22,012 nucleotides of DNA from JAQXDR01 sp038138625 (lineage in GTDB: Bacteria; Pseudomonadota; Alphaproteobacteria; Rhodobacterales; Rhodobacteraceae): NCBI GenBank assembly GCA_038138625.1, contig JAYQEA010000067.1:1-22012 (forward strand), given 5' to 3'. Position 1 is the stretch's first letter, and each line of letters begins with the position of its first letter. The notes under the pieces are model-generated. The model had not been told where the DNA came from. It ran no database searches and saw nothing but the letters and a program-made list of their open reading frames with translations. The position numbers were made by a program, and so were the translations under genes. This document shows, one piece after another, positions 8,729 through 17,516 of this stretch.

Positions 8729-9481
8729 ATGCATCAAAAAACCGCGATAGTCACCGGTGCCGCCCGGGGGATCGGATTGGCCACGACCGATCTTCTCCGC
8801 GAACTCGGCTGGCGCGTTGCCATGGTGGACAAAGATCAGACGGCTTTGGACGCCGAAGCTGTAAATCGTCCAGACGCCCTTGGACTATGTGTGGATATCT
8901 CCAATCCTCAAGCGGTAACGGGCATGGTAGAGGCTGTCATCAAATGGGCTGGGCGTTTGGACGGGCTGGTAAATAATGCCGGAATCGCCTTGTTTGGTCC
9001 GATTGAGCAGACGGACTTTGCCGTTTGGCGCGATGTCATGGCCACCAATCTGGACGGTGTTTTTTTGTGCAGTCAGGCCGCAACACCCGCGCTGAAGGCG
9101 AGCAAGGGCGCCATCGTCAACATTGCCTCAATCTCGGGCCTGCGCGCATCTACTTTGCGTGTGGCCTATGGGACCTCCAAAGCCGCTGTGATCCATCTGA
9201 CCCAGCAACAAGCTGCGGAATTGGGGGAATATGGTATCCGTGCGAATTGCGTCTGCCCCGGCCCGGTACGGACAAAGCTGGCGATGGCCGTGCACACCCA
9301 AGAGATAATCGACGCATACCATGATGCGATCCCGCTGAACCGCTATGGATCTGAACGTGAAATAGCAGAAGCGATTGTCTTTTTGTTATCCGACAGGGCA
9401 AGCTACATCACCGGGCAAATTCTGTCTGCTGATGGCGGGTTTGAAAGCACAGGCGTAGGTTTGCCTGCGCTTCGGTCCTGA
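8729..9481 (+). CDS. SDR family oxidoreductase (co-transcribed with kynU)
   Basis: This is a classical NAD(P)-dependent short-chain dehydrogenase/reductase of 250 residues. It has the glycine-rich cofactor motif TGAARGIG (9-16), NNAG (82-85), the catalytic serine in NIASISG (131-137) and Y147xxxK151. The acidic residue D34 after the second strand (AMVDKD) suggests NAD(H) preference. The product cannot be named. Its place 25 bp behind kynU hints at a role linked to tryptophan or kynurenine catabolism, but that is inference. I start at ATG 8729, which has AAAGAAAGGA upstream. A longer open frame from 8666 would overlap kynU and adds a non-SDR N terminus. Confidence 0.88.
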   Translation: MHQKTAIVTGAARGIGLATTDLLRELGWRVAMVDKDQTALDAEAVNRPDALGLCVDISNPQAVTGMVEAVIKWAGRLDGLVNNAGIALFGPIEQTDFAVWRDVMATNLDGVFLCSQAATPALKASKGAIVNIASISGLRASTLRVAYGTSKAAVIHLTQQQAAELGEYGIRANCVCPGPVRTKLAMAVHTQEIIDAYHDAIPLNRYGSEREIAEAIVFLLSDRASYITGQILSADGGFESTGVGLPALRS

Positions 9482-9770
9482 CCCCAAACAGCATGATGGC
9501 GGGACATGCCCGACAGAGTCCACCGGTAGGGTAAAATACATGCCAGCCAAGCGGCCCACGCGGCGCGGAGACGCAGGTTCAACATACTAAACATGCACCA
9601 CGATCGCTGAAGATGCCCAGTTGATTGTTACCGGTATGAGGCAAGACACCAGCACAAAACCGATTACGGATGTGAAATTTCAGGCAGACCGCGAATAGGT
9701 CATCTGCTTGCAGCCGCCCAGCGGGGTTCTCTCATCACTGGACGCCACACTTCATACCTATCATGGGCCT

Positions 9771-11309
9771 TTAGCGAATGCGCATGCCATTTGCCATCAC
9801 ACCGCCCTCCTCGGTTATGACGATCTCGCTTGTGAGGTTATCGGGCCCGGCCCCCGGAACAGCAAAAACACTGAGAGCCATCCGTGCACCCAATGCCGTA
9901 TCCTCGTTCAGAATCCCCATTTGGATCAAGTTGGTGATAAGCTCCTGCGCACCATCAACCTGAATATTAACCGTACCCGTCGGCCGTGCATCCATACCAA
10001 GCGTGTCGATGGCATCAAATGTAAAGGCGCCCGATGCCTGTAGATCAGCCCCCCCTATGGATAACCGTAACGCATTCAGATCCAGTGTTTCAGGCATCGC
10101 GGGCAACATCTCGCCCATCTGCATGGCAAGGACGTCGTCTTTATCACTGAAATCCATAAGAATCTTGGCCATTCCAGACAATTGCAGGATCAAAGTGGCT
10201 GGATCCCGCGGCAATACGCGACCGGGGTCTACCATATCCCAAAGCATTTCGGACACGCTTAAGCCTTCCAAAGACAGTCCAAAGCCGAAGGGTTGTGCAG
10301 CGTCTGACACCGCAAGCGGAAACGAAAAAGAGGACGTCAGGGTTTCAGCCTCAAATTCGATGGGTACCGGCAGAACAGGAAGCATGGCATCCATCCGCAC
10401 GCCGTTGACGCCATTGGCCATTTTTACGGAACCTTCTTCAAGCCCTACCACCGTCAGCGCCGACTGCGTTGTGGTGGTAACAGTCAACCGAGATCCGTCG
10501 CTGTCTGCTGTAACGGCAAAGGACCCCTGCCCGCTGCGCAGCGACGTCGTGCTGTTGACACCATTGGCAATCATATCAGCCAGATTGGTTTGGTTCACCC
10601 CGACGGGCATCTTGGTATTGCTTTCCAACGACAAATCCGAAATGCTGCCATTAACAGTAACGCGGTCTTGTAAATCTGAAGACTGGAACCCGATGGATAC
10701 GCGTGCTCCACCAATTGCGATCTGCTCGCTCGAACGCGTCTGATCACCAATCTCTATCCGGCTTTGTCCTGCTAGGGCGTTCAACGACACGTTGGCCGAC
10801 ATTTGTGCGGGATATACCTGGTTGTCGTCAATGACGATCTCATCAAGCGTCCCTGTCATCATGTCCGCGCTGTAATCCATAACCGCATTTTCAGGCGAGC
10901 CTGAGATTTGCAATTCAAAACCGGATTGAGTCAACGTTGCTCTTGCGCGGATGTCTCCGTCCTCAAACGTTTCCAACTCTGTCAGCAACTGCATTTCTGT
11001 CGGAAAGACCACCTGAACGGCGCCTGTCTCAAGCGGCTCTAAAAGAACCGCATCTGCGCGCATGCTGACGTACCCTTCGGCAATGGCAGCATCAGTTGTG
11101 TCGTCCAATGGCACAGACAAAACAAGGTTACTTATGCTGAGACGGTCATCAAGCGTGGTTTCGTCCCCGGTTACGGTATAGCCAACATCCTGCCAGGCGT
11201 TTCTCATGATGCTCCACGCCTCGGCGGCGGTTAAATCGGCAGATGCTGGCGCGGCGACGGCAAGTGTCGCCATAGCTGTGGTTGCCGCAATAAGAGAACG
11301 ACAGTTCAT
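9771..11309 (-). CDS. Exported DUF2125-like protein
   Basis: This protein of 512 residues has a clear Sec signal peptide (MNCRSLIAATTAMATLAVAAPASA, cleavage after ASA), so it is probably periplasmic or surface-associated. The mature protein is rich in beta-strand-like alternation, Thr/Ser and Asp, with no enzymatic motif that I recognise. Length, the start DLTAAEAWSIMRNAWQDVGYTVTG and overall style resemble the DUF2125 family of Rhodobacterales, whose function is unknown. I prefer the ATG at 11309 because AAGGA lies seven bases upstream and the signal peptide begins properly there. A Met six codons earlier (11327) is the alternative. It is transcribed alone, divergent from the SDR gene on the plus strand, and converges with the kynU-SDR unit across a 289 bp gap in which I see only weak hairpins. 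Confidence 0.75.
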   Translation of the reverse strand: MNCRSLIAATTAMATLAVAAPASADLTAAEAWSIMRNAWQDVGYTVTGDETTLDDRLSISNLVLSVPLDDTTDAAIAEGYVSMRADAVLLEPLETGAVQVVFPTEMQLLTELETFEDGDIRARATLTQSGFELQISGSPENAVMDYSADMMTGTLDEIVIDDNQVYPAQMSANVSLNALAGQSRIEIGDQTRSSEQIAIGGARVSIGFQSSDLQDRVTVNGSISDLSLESNTKMPVGVNQTNLADMIANGVNSTTSLRSGQGSFAVTADSDGSRLTVTTTTQSALTVVGLEEGSVKMANGVNGVRMDAMLPVLPVPIEFEAETLTSSFSFPLAVSDAAQPFGFGLSLEGLSVSEMLWDMVDPGRVLPRDPATLILQLSGMAKILMDFSDKDDVLAMQMGEMLPAMPETLDLNALRLSIGGADLQASGAFTFDAIDTLGMDARPTGTVNIQVDGAQELITNLIQMGILNEDTALGARMALSVFAVPGAGPDNLTSEIVITEEGGVMANGMRIR

Positions 11310-11437
11310 GGCAGTTCCTTTCGTCATAGAATCTGTTTCGGTTATGGTGTTGCCAGTTGCAGACCGGGGTCAAGAGGCTGGACCGTTGTGTTTACTTGTG
11401 GTTACCAATCTGTGAACGCAAGGCGAGGAGAGTTAAA

Positions 11438-12190
11438 ATGGACCTTAACGGCAAAACTGTGCTGATCACAGGGGCAAGTCGCGGTATCGGAGCAGCGGCA
11501 GCGCGCGTTTTTGTTGAGGCTGGATCCAAAGTGGTCCTTGTAGCACGTGGGTCAGATGCCATTGCCGAGCTTGCCGACGAGCTTGGCACAGCGGCACTGG
11601 CTGTGACATGCGATATCGCTCGGTATGATAACGTCGAAAAGGCCGTGACAAAGGCCGTCAACCAGTTTGGCAGCCTTGATGTGCTGATCAATAATGCTGG
11701 CGTGATCGAGCCGATCTCGCATCTTTCCAAGGCCGACCCAGACGCATGGGGGACAGTGATCGACGTTAATCTAAAGGGCGTATTTCATGGTATGCGCGCA
11801 GCTTTGCCTGTGATGCAGGATCAACCGGACGGTGGAACGATTCTGACCATCGGATCAGGTGCAGCCCATGGAGCGGTCGAAGGCTGGTCGCATTACTGTA
11901 GCTCCAAGGCGGGCGCGTTAATGTTGACGCGCATGGCCGACAAAGAAGCCCGCGACAAAGGGATCCGCGCCATAAGTCTGAGCCCAGGAACGGTGGCGAC
12001 ACAAATGCAGCGCGAGATCAAGGCCAGTGGCGTGAATCCTGTCAGCCAGTTGGACTGGTCTGATCATATACCCCCGGAATGGGTGGCTCAGTGCTTGCTT
12101 TGGATGTGTGGTCCCGGCGGAGACGAATTTCTGGGCGACGAGGTGTCTTTGCGAGACCCCGCAATTCGACGCGCAATCGGCGTCGCATGA
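11438..12190 (+). CDS. SDR family oxidoreductase (upstream of crotonase-like gene and leuS)
   Basis: This is a second classical short-chain dehydrogenase of 250 residues. It has TGASRGIG (11-18), NNAGVIEP (85-92), the catalytic serine in TIGSGAAHG (S140), Y153xxxK157 in YCSSK, and the C-terminal LSPGTVATQMQ segment. ATG 11438 follows a good Shine-Dalgarno (GGCGAGGAG). The longer frame from 11357 adds 27 residues outside the Rossmann fold and was not used. The stop overlaps the next start as ATGA, so translation of the crotonase-like gene is probably coupled. The substrate is unknown. Pairing with a crotonase-fold protein suggests an acyl-CoA or ketone step, but nothing in the sequence proves it. 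Confidence 0.88.
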   Translation: MDLNGKTVLITGASRGIGAAAARVFVEAGSKVVLVARGSDAIAELADELGTAALAVTCDIARYDNVEKAVTKAVNQFGSLDVLINNAGVIEPISHLSKADPDAWGTVIDVNLKGVFHGMRAALPVMQDQPDGGTILTIGSGAAHGAVEGWSHYCSSKAGALMLTRMADKEARDKGIRAISLSPGTVATQMQREIKASGVNPVSQLDWSDHIPPEWVAQCLLWMCGPGGDEFLGDEVSLRDPAIRRAIGVA

Positions 12191-12810
12191 TCGAGGTCCA
12201 AACCGAGGGGCCGGTGACCACCCTTAGGCTGAACCGGCCCGACAAAGCCAACGCTCTGACCGCGGACATGCTAAAAGACCTGCGTGATGCCGTCCGATCG
12301 GCCGCCCATCAAAACGCTCTTATTCTGACCGGTGCAGGCAGCGTGTTTAGCGCCGGTGCCGATTTGGAGGCCGCCCGGGCCGGTTTGGCAATCTCCCCAC
12401 TGTGGGAGGAGGTCTCTGCCGCCGTTGCATCCTTTCAGGGCCTGAGCGTTGCGGCACTTAACGGCACAGTCGCCGGTGGGAGCTTTGGCATGGTGCTGGC
12501 GTGCGATCTCCGGCTTGCGGTGCCTGCGGCCAAATTCTTCTATCCGGTGATGCGTCTTGGCTTTTTGCCACAGCCATCAGATCCGGCAAGGATGGCAGCA
12601 TTGGTTGGGCCCGCGCGGACCAAGATGATCCTGATGGCAGGTCAAAAGATAACCGCCGAACAGGCTGCTGCGTGGGGTCTGATCGACGAGATCTGCAACG
12701 CGCCCGACCTTTTGGCCCGCGCGTATGCCCTGACAGAGCCGGTTTGTGATGCGAAACCAGACCATATTTCAGGCATTCGCGCGCTCATCCCGGACCAAAG
12801 CAGCAACTGA
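12187..12810 (+). CDS. Short enoyl-CoA hydratase/isomerase (crotonase) family protein lacking hydratase glutamates
   Basis: This is a crotonase-fold protein of 207 residues, about 50 shorter than typical 255-265 residue members. The shortfall is in the C-terminal helical part. It has the N-terminal LRLNRPDKANALT, the oxyanion-hole region SAGADLEAA (55-63) and NGTVAGGSFGMVLACDLRLA (92-111). By alignment to rat mitochondrial enoyl-CoA hydratase, catalytic Glu144 corresponds to G101 and Glu164 to V121. A standard hydratase mechanism is therefore not expected. Isomerase, hydrolase or another crotonase activity, or a non-catalytic role, remains open. The start is the ATGA overlap with the SDR stop at 12188-12190. 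Frames extending upstream to 12079 lie inside the SDR gene and were rejected. Confidence 0.85.
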   Translation: MIEVQTEGPVTTLRLNRPDKANALTADMLKDLRDAVRSAAHQNALILTGAGSVFSAGADLEAARAGLAISPLWEEVSAAVASFQGLSVAALNGTVAGGSFGMVLACDLRLAVPAAKFFYPVMRLGFLPQPSDPARMAALVGPARTKMILMAGQKITAEQAAAWGLIDEICNAPDLLARAYALTEPVCDAKPDHISGIRALIPDQSSN

Positions 12811-12922
12811 CCACCACTAATTCGCACCCATCCGCAGACGCGGGTCTTTACGGGCGCAGAGTGAGCGCTTATCACACCGCGATGCACAGGCAGCCCGTCA
12901 GGCGCGCATGAAGGACACAAAA

Positions 12923-15493
12923 ATGACCCGGTACACTCCGTCAGAGATCGAACCAAAATGGCAAGCGGAATGGGATGCGGCCCAGACCTTTGTTGCGACC
13001 AGAGATGAAAGCCTGCCCAAGTACTATGTGCTCGAGATGTTTCCCTATCCGTCGGGACGCATCCACATCGGTCATGTTCGAAATTACACAATGGGCGACG
13101 TAATCGCACGGTACAAACTGGCGCAAGGGTTCAATGTATTACATCCCATGGGATTCGACGCGTTTGGGATGCCGGCCGAAAACGCCGCCATGGCAAGCGG
13201 TGGCCACCCAAAAGACTGGACGTATGGCAACATCGACGACATGGTCGCTCAGATGAAGCCACTTGGCTTTGGGCTGGACTGGAGCCGGATGTTCGCCACC
13301 TGCGATCCCGAATATTACGGCCAGCAACAAGCTTTGTTTCTGGATATGCTGGATGCGGGACAGGTCTATCGTAAAAATGCCGTGGTCAACTGGGACCCTG
13401 TCGATATGACGGTGTTGGCCAATGAACAGGTTATAGACGGCAAGGGTTGGCGGTCTGGCGCCGAGGTCGAAAGACGCGAACTCACGCAGTGGTTCTTTAA
13501 AATCTCGGATATGGCAGACGAGCTTTTGACCGCGATTGATGGGCTGGATGACTGGCCTGCCAAAGTCAAGTTGATGCAACAGAACTGGATTGGCAAATCT
13601 CGGGGCCTGCAATTCGGTTGGACCCTGACCGAACCCGTCGGCGACATCGCTGAGATTGACGTCTACACCACCCGTCCCGATACGCTGATGGGCGCGTCCT
13701 TCCTTGGTATTTCCGCCGATCACCCGCTGGCCAAGTCCCTGGCCGCTGACAACCCCGAGCTTGCGGCCTTTTGCGCCGAGGTCCGCAAGGGCGGCACCAC
13801 TGAAGAAGCCTTGGAAAAGGCTGAAAAGCTGGGCTTTGACACTGGCTTGCGCGTGCGTCATCCGCTAGACCCGTCATGGGAGCTGCCCGTCTGGATCGCG
13901 AACTTCATCCTCATGGACTACGGTACCGGGGCGATTTTTGCCTGCCCAGCACATGACCAGCGTGACCTTGATTTCTGCCGTAAATACGATTTGCCAGTGA
14001 TCGAAACCTTCGAGGCACTAGAGAACCCCAGCCCGGTGATCAATGAGGCCTTTGTGCCGCCAAAAACGGAAAAGGTTCGCTGGATTGGTCATTTTGCCGG
14101 ATTAGACGTTGCCACGGGACAAGAGGCGATCGACGCAACAATCGACCACATGCAAAATCAGAATTTGGGTCAGGCCGTGACCAAGTTCCGCCTGCGGGAC
14201 TGGGGTCTGAGCCGCCAGCGCTATTGGGGCTGTCCGATCCCGGTCGTGCATTGCCCAAGCTGTGGCGTGGTGCCAGAGGCCAAGGAAAACCTGCCAATCG
14301 CACTCCCCTATGACGAAGACGGCACGCCAATCGACTTTAGTGTACCCGGAAACCCGCTGGATCGTCATCCAACTTGGCGCAACTGCACCTGCCCGAAATG
14401 CGGCGGGGCGGCTCAGCGTGAAACCGATACAATGGATACCTTTGTGGACAGCTCTTGGTACTTTGCGCGCTTTACCGCACCGCGCGCCAAGACCCCCACT
14501 GACATGGCCGATGCCGGATACTGGATGAATGTTGACCAGTATATCGGCGGGATCGAACACGCCATTCTGCACCTGCTTTATTCACGGTTCTTTGCCCGTG
14601 CGATGCACCAAACCGGCCATTTGCCTGCATCCTGCGCAGAACCGTTCAATGCACTGTTCACACAAGGTATGGTGACCCACGCGATCTACCAGACACGTGG
14701 CGAAAATGGCCGCCCGGTCTATCATTATCCAGAAAATGTGACATTGCGCGACGGCGGGGCGTTTCTATCCGACGGCACCCAGGTCGAGGTCATTCCATCC
14801 GCCAAGATGTCCAAGTCCAAGAACAATGTTGTGGACCCGGTACAGATCATCCAAACCTATGGCGCGGATACAGCGCGTTGGTTTGTTCTGTCAGACAGCC
14901 CTCCGGAACGCGATGTGGAATGGACCGCTGCCGGGGCAGAGGCTGCGCACAAACATTTAGGACGCGTCTTTCGCATCGCCGTACAGGCGTCAGAGGATAC
15001 CGCCCCGGAATGCGCCGCAGACAATGACCTGCTGCGCGAGATGCACAAATGCATCGACGACGTTACCAAGGGCGTCGAAAGTTTCGGTTTTAATGCGGCC
15101 ATCGCCAAACTTTACGGGTTCACGAACACGTTGGCCAAATCCAAGGCAGGTGGCACCGCAAGGCAACAGGCTGCGCGCACGCTGGCACAGCTTATGTCGC
15201 CAATGACCCCGCATTTGTCCGAAGAAATCTGGAAACGTCTCGGTGGGAAGGGTCTGGTGGCAAAAGCTGAATGGCCTGTTGCCGATCCTGCCATGCTGAT
15301 TGAGGATACGGTCACCCTTCCCGTCCAAATCAATGGCAAACGGCGGGCGGAAATCGATGTACCAAAGGACATGGACAAATCCCGGATCGAGGCGATGGCC
15401 CTTGCGCAAGACGCTGTCCAAAGGGCGTTGGACGGTGCCACACCAAAAAAAATCATCGTTGTGCCGGGTCGGATCGTGAATGTGGTGGTCTAG
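12923..15493 (+). CDS. leuS: Leucyl-tRNA synthetase
   Basis: This class I aminoacyl-tRNA synthetase charges tRNA-Leu. It has 856 residues, normal for bacterial LeuRS. It shows the HIGH signature HIGHVRNYTMGD (from residue 48), the CP1 editing domain with TTRPDTLMGASFL and a GTGAIFACPAHDQRD active-site segment, the zinc-ribbon-like CPSCG/CPKCGG pairs, LHLLYSRFF, and KMSKSKNNVVDP (from residue 628). The C-terminal domain ends PGRIVNVVV. I start at ATG 12923 (MTRYTPSEIEPKWQ) because AAGGA lies seven bases upstream. An ATG at 12908 is in frame but has no such signal. The gene overlaps lptE by 14 bp and lies 112 bp after the crotonase gene, in a gap without a recognisable promoter or small gene. 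Confidence 0.98.
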   Translation: MTRYTPSEIEPKWQAEWDAAQTFVATRDESLPKYYVLEMFPYPSGRIHIGHVRNYTMGDVIARYKLAQGFNVLHPMGFDAFGMPAENAAMASGGHPKDWTYGNIDDMVAQMKPLGFGLDWSRMFATCDPEYYGQQQALFLDMLDAGQVYRKNAVVNWDPVDMTVLANEQVIDGKGWRSGAEVERRELTQWFFKISDMADELLTAIDGLDDWPAKVKLMQQNWIGKSRGLQFGWTLTEPVGDIAEIDVYTTRPDTLMGASFLGISADHPLAKSLAADNPELAAFCAEVRKGGTTEEALEKAEKLGFDTGLRVRHPLDPSWELPVWIANFILMDYGTGAIFACPAHDQRDLDFCRKYDLPVIETFEALENPSPVINEAFVPPKTEKVRWIGHFAGLDVATGQEAIDATIDHMQNQNLGQAVTKFRLRDWGLSRQRYWGCPIPVVHCPSCGVVPEAKENLPIALPYDEDGTPIDFSVPGNPLDRHPTWRNCTCPKCGGAAQRETDTMDTFVDSSWYFARFTAPRAKTPTDMADAGYWMNVDQYIGGIEHAILHLLYSRFFARAMHQTGHLPASCAEPFNALFTQGMVTHAIYQTRGENGRPVYHYPENVTLRDGGAFLSDGTQVEVIPSAKMSKSKNNVVDPVQIIQTYGADTARWFVLSDSPPERDVEWTAAGAEAAHKHLGRVFRIAVQASEDTAPECAADNDLLREMHKCIDDVTKGVESFGFNAAIAKLYGFTNTLAKSKAGGTARQQAARTLAQLMSPMTPHLSEEIWKRLGGKGLVAKAEWPVADPAMLIEDTVTLPVQINGKRRAEIDVPKDMDKSRIEAMALAQDAVQRALDGATPKKIIVVPGRIVNVVV

Positions 15494-15959
15494 GCTCTTT
15501 TGTGTCGCGTGCCTTATAGCCGCCGCAGGCTGTGGGTTTAGCCCGGTCTATGCCCCAAGCGGCCCCGGGTCCCATCTGGTTGGCCAGATCGCTCTGCCGG
15601 CCCCTGTGGACCGCAACCAACAGCTGCTCCATGAACGCCTACAAGACCGCATGGGCGCCGGTTCCGGATATTGGCTTAATACGACCGTTACCACGAAAAC
15701 TGAGGGCTTGGGTTTGACAAGTGACGGCAGCACCACACTGTATCAACTTGTGGGTACCGTGGACTATGCGCTGATTGATGGGGCAACCCGATCTGAACTT
15801 CTGATCGGCACAACAGACGCGTTCAGCAGCTATTCCGCCAGTGGCTCGACTGTATCGACAGCCGCCGCAGAACGGGATGCCACAAAACGCCTTATGGTCA
15901 TTTTAGCAGATCAGGTGATCGATGCTCTTATCCTGCGCTGGCCGGAGCATCCGAATTGA
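15480..15959 (+). CDS. lptE: LPS assembly lipoprotein LptE
   Basis: LptE is an outer-membrane lipoprotein that plugs the LptD channel and helps insert lipopolysaccharide. The protein has 159 residues. It begins with a lipoprotein signal (basic R5, hydrophobic stretch, LIAAAGC with the lipidated cysteine at 18), then GFSPVYAP, a start typical of alphaproteobacterial LptE proteins. The mature part contains the usual ATKRL and IDAL C-terminal helix signals (ERDATKRLMVILADQVIDALILRW). The gene sits between leuS and holA, an order I know from many proteobacteria, and overlaps both: 14 bp with leuS, and a TTGA overlap with holA. The start is ATG 15480, inside the end of leuS. Confidence 0.88.
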   Translation: MWWSRLFCVACLIAAAGCGFSPVYAPSGPGSHLVGQIALPAPVDRNQQLLHERLQDRMGAGSGYWLNTTVTTKTEGLGLTSDGSTTLYQLVGTVDYALIDGATRSELLIGTTDAFSSYSASGSTVSTAAAERDATKRLMVILADQVIDALILRWPEHPN

Positions 15960-16984
15960 AACTGTCCGCCAGAGACGTCGCCGCCTATCTGGCCAAGCCG
16001 GACCCGAACAAGGCCGGAATGCTGATCTTTGGCGAAGACACAGCCAGAGTCGCCTTGAAACGTCACGATGTTATGACCGCACTGGTTGGTTCGGACGCGG
16101 AACGTGAAATGCGCCTGGCACGCATGACCGGAGCCGAGCTTAGAAAAGATCCCGCACAGCTTTTGGACGCCCTAAAGGCACAGGGCTTTTTCCCCGGACC
16201 ACGCGCAGTGCTTGTCGAAGAGGCCGCAGACGGCACCACAAAAGCTGTCGCCGCCGCATTGGAAGACTGGCGTCCGGGTGATGCATTTCTGGTTGTGACG
16301 GCCGGGGCTCTTATGGCGCGTTCATCTTTGCGGAAGCTGTTCGAAGGCAATAATCTGGTCTATGCAGCGGGACTTTATAACGACCCGCCCACTCGCGCCG
16401 AAATCGAAGCACAGCTATCGGCGGCAGGTCTAAGCAGCGCAATGAGCGGCGACGGCGGCGCCGCTTTGGAAGCACTGGCCCGCGAGTTGCCACCAGGCGA
16501 CTTTCGTCAAACGCTCGAAAAAATTGCACTTTACAAACTTAATGACCCAACGCCCCTAACCCCGCAAGAGGTTTTACTGGCGGCCCCTGCAACCACGGAT
16601 GCGGCTGTTGATGATCTTTTGCATGTGGTAGCCGAAGGTCGCACCCCAGAAATCGGTCCATTCATCCTGCGTCTAAAGGCACAAGGGGTTGCGGCTGTGA
16701 CATTACTGATCATGGCAACGCGGCATTTTCGCAGCTTGCACGGGGCAGCGAGCGATCCCGCCGGGGCCTCGCAGGGAATGGCGCGTCTGCGGCCGCCGAT
16801 TTTTGGCCCACGACGCGATCGCATGATCCGGCAAGCCCAAGGTTGGGGTCGTGACAAGTTGGAAACCGCGTTGGAAATGCTGCTGGATACAGACTTGTCA
16901 CTGCGAACTTCTGGACGTACCGCGCCCGACATGGCGTTGGTCGAGCGGCTCTTTATACGTCTCGCGATGCTGTCCAAACGCTAA
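15956..16984 (+). CDS. holA: DNA polymerase III subunit delta
   Basis: The delta subunit of the clamp loader opens the beta sliding clamp. Its 342 residues are the normal length. The N terminus MKLSARDVAAYLAKPDPNKAGMLIFGEDTARV matches alphaproteobacterial HolA, which lacks a functional Walker A. The central ALEDWRPGDAFLVVTAGALMARSSLRKLFE and the three-domain length fit the family. The start is a TTG that overlaps the lptE stop as TTGA, so translation probably depends on coupling. No ATG nearby would keep the conserved N terminus. It is the last gene of the SDR-crotonase-leuS-lptE-holA run. Confidence 0.93.
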   Translation: MKLSARDVAAYLAKPDPNKAGMLIFGEDTARVALKRHDVMTALVGSDAEREMRLARMTGAELRKDPAQLLDALKAQGFFPGPRAVLVEEAADGTTKAVAAALEDWRPGDAFLVVTAGALMARSSLRKLFEGNNLVYAAGLYNDPPTRAEIEAQLSAAGLSSAMSGDGGAALEALARELPPGDFRQTLEKIALYKLNDPTPLTPQEVLLAAPATTDAAVDDLLHVVAEGRTPEIGPFILRLKAQGVAAVTLLIMATRHFRSLHGAASDPAGASQGMARLRPPIFGPRRDRMIRQAQGWGRDKLETALEMLLDTDLSLRTSGRTAPDMALVERLFIRLAMLSKR

Positions 16985-17516
16985 CGCCGACGGGCACATA
17001 ACTTTTGTCAGGCCCCATAGTTCTATGAAAAAGACTGTCACAGAGCCTGGCTTTGCACATAGGTGATGGCTCGAACGGCTTGCGTCCAGACATCTCGACG
17101 ACACGCAAAAGCGCGCATTGCCTGCAATCTGGCAATAGTTACAGTGGACCAAACAATGCCACGGAACAGTTCGTTTTCAGCCAGTGGCTAAGGAACCCTA
17201 GCCCAAACTTGTCAAGCGCTGGCGCCCGGTCAATGCAGGGAATAACCAAGGTGTCGCGAGACGAAGATTTGCCACGCAAACCATTTAAGCGTGGAGTTAG
17301 CAAATTTGGTGGTGATCGCGATGCCATATCCCTCAACGGCGTCTCTTCATGTACAAGCACCTGCAGATCGCGACATCGGAGTTTTGAACGGACATTGATG
17401 GCATAGACTGAAGGTTTGGATAATTCCGTCGAAATTCGGGCCTGATCTTTTGGACATCCGGTATGAAGCCTACCCGCGATCATCGGCGGCACCACAGGCG
17501 CGGTCAGCTGTAATCA
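16985..17516. other. 532 bp stretch without a convincing gene
   Basis: This lies between holA (plus) and the sterol desaturase gene (minus), so it is a convergent junction. It has open frames on both strands, the longest a 118-codon minus-strand frame at 17139-17495, but none has a recognisable family, a good start signal or typical codon use. A short perfect dyad CATAG-TT-CTATG is at 17016-17027 and might be part of a weak terminator for the leuS-holA run. The stretch could hold a decayed gene, but I cannot name one. Confidence 0.5.

Noticed and set aside
9482..9770. 289 bp between the SDR and the DUF2125-like gene as a terminator or small gene
   Set aside because: Only weak dyads such as CGGG-ACATG-CCCG without a T-run were found, and the small open frames show no protein-like character.
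10003..10743. 246-codon plus-strand open frame opposite the DUF2125-like gene
   Set aside because: It is an antisense shadow. The minus-strand gene has a signal peptide, a good Shine-Dalgarno and a coherent protein.
12811..12922. Small gene or leuS leader (T-box-like or attenuator) ahead of leuS
   Set aside because: I found no leucine-codon leader peptide, no strong paired hairpins and no T-box features, which are also unexpected in this group.
13139..13861. 240-codon minus-strand open frame inside leuS
   Set aside because: It is an antisense shadow of the unambiguous leucyl-tRNA synthetase gene.
17139..17495. 118-codon minus-strand open frame after the sterol desaturase gene
   Set aside because: It has no recognisable domain, no good Shine-Dalgarno and Ser/Arg/Pro-rich composition. 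I considered a LysR-type regulator remnant but could not align convincing motifs.
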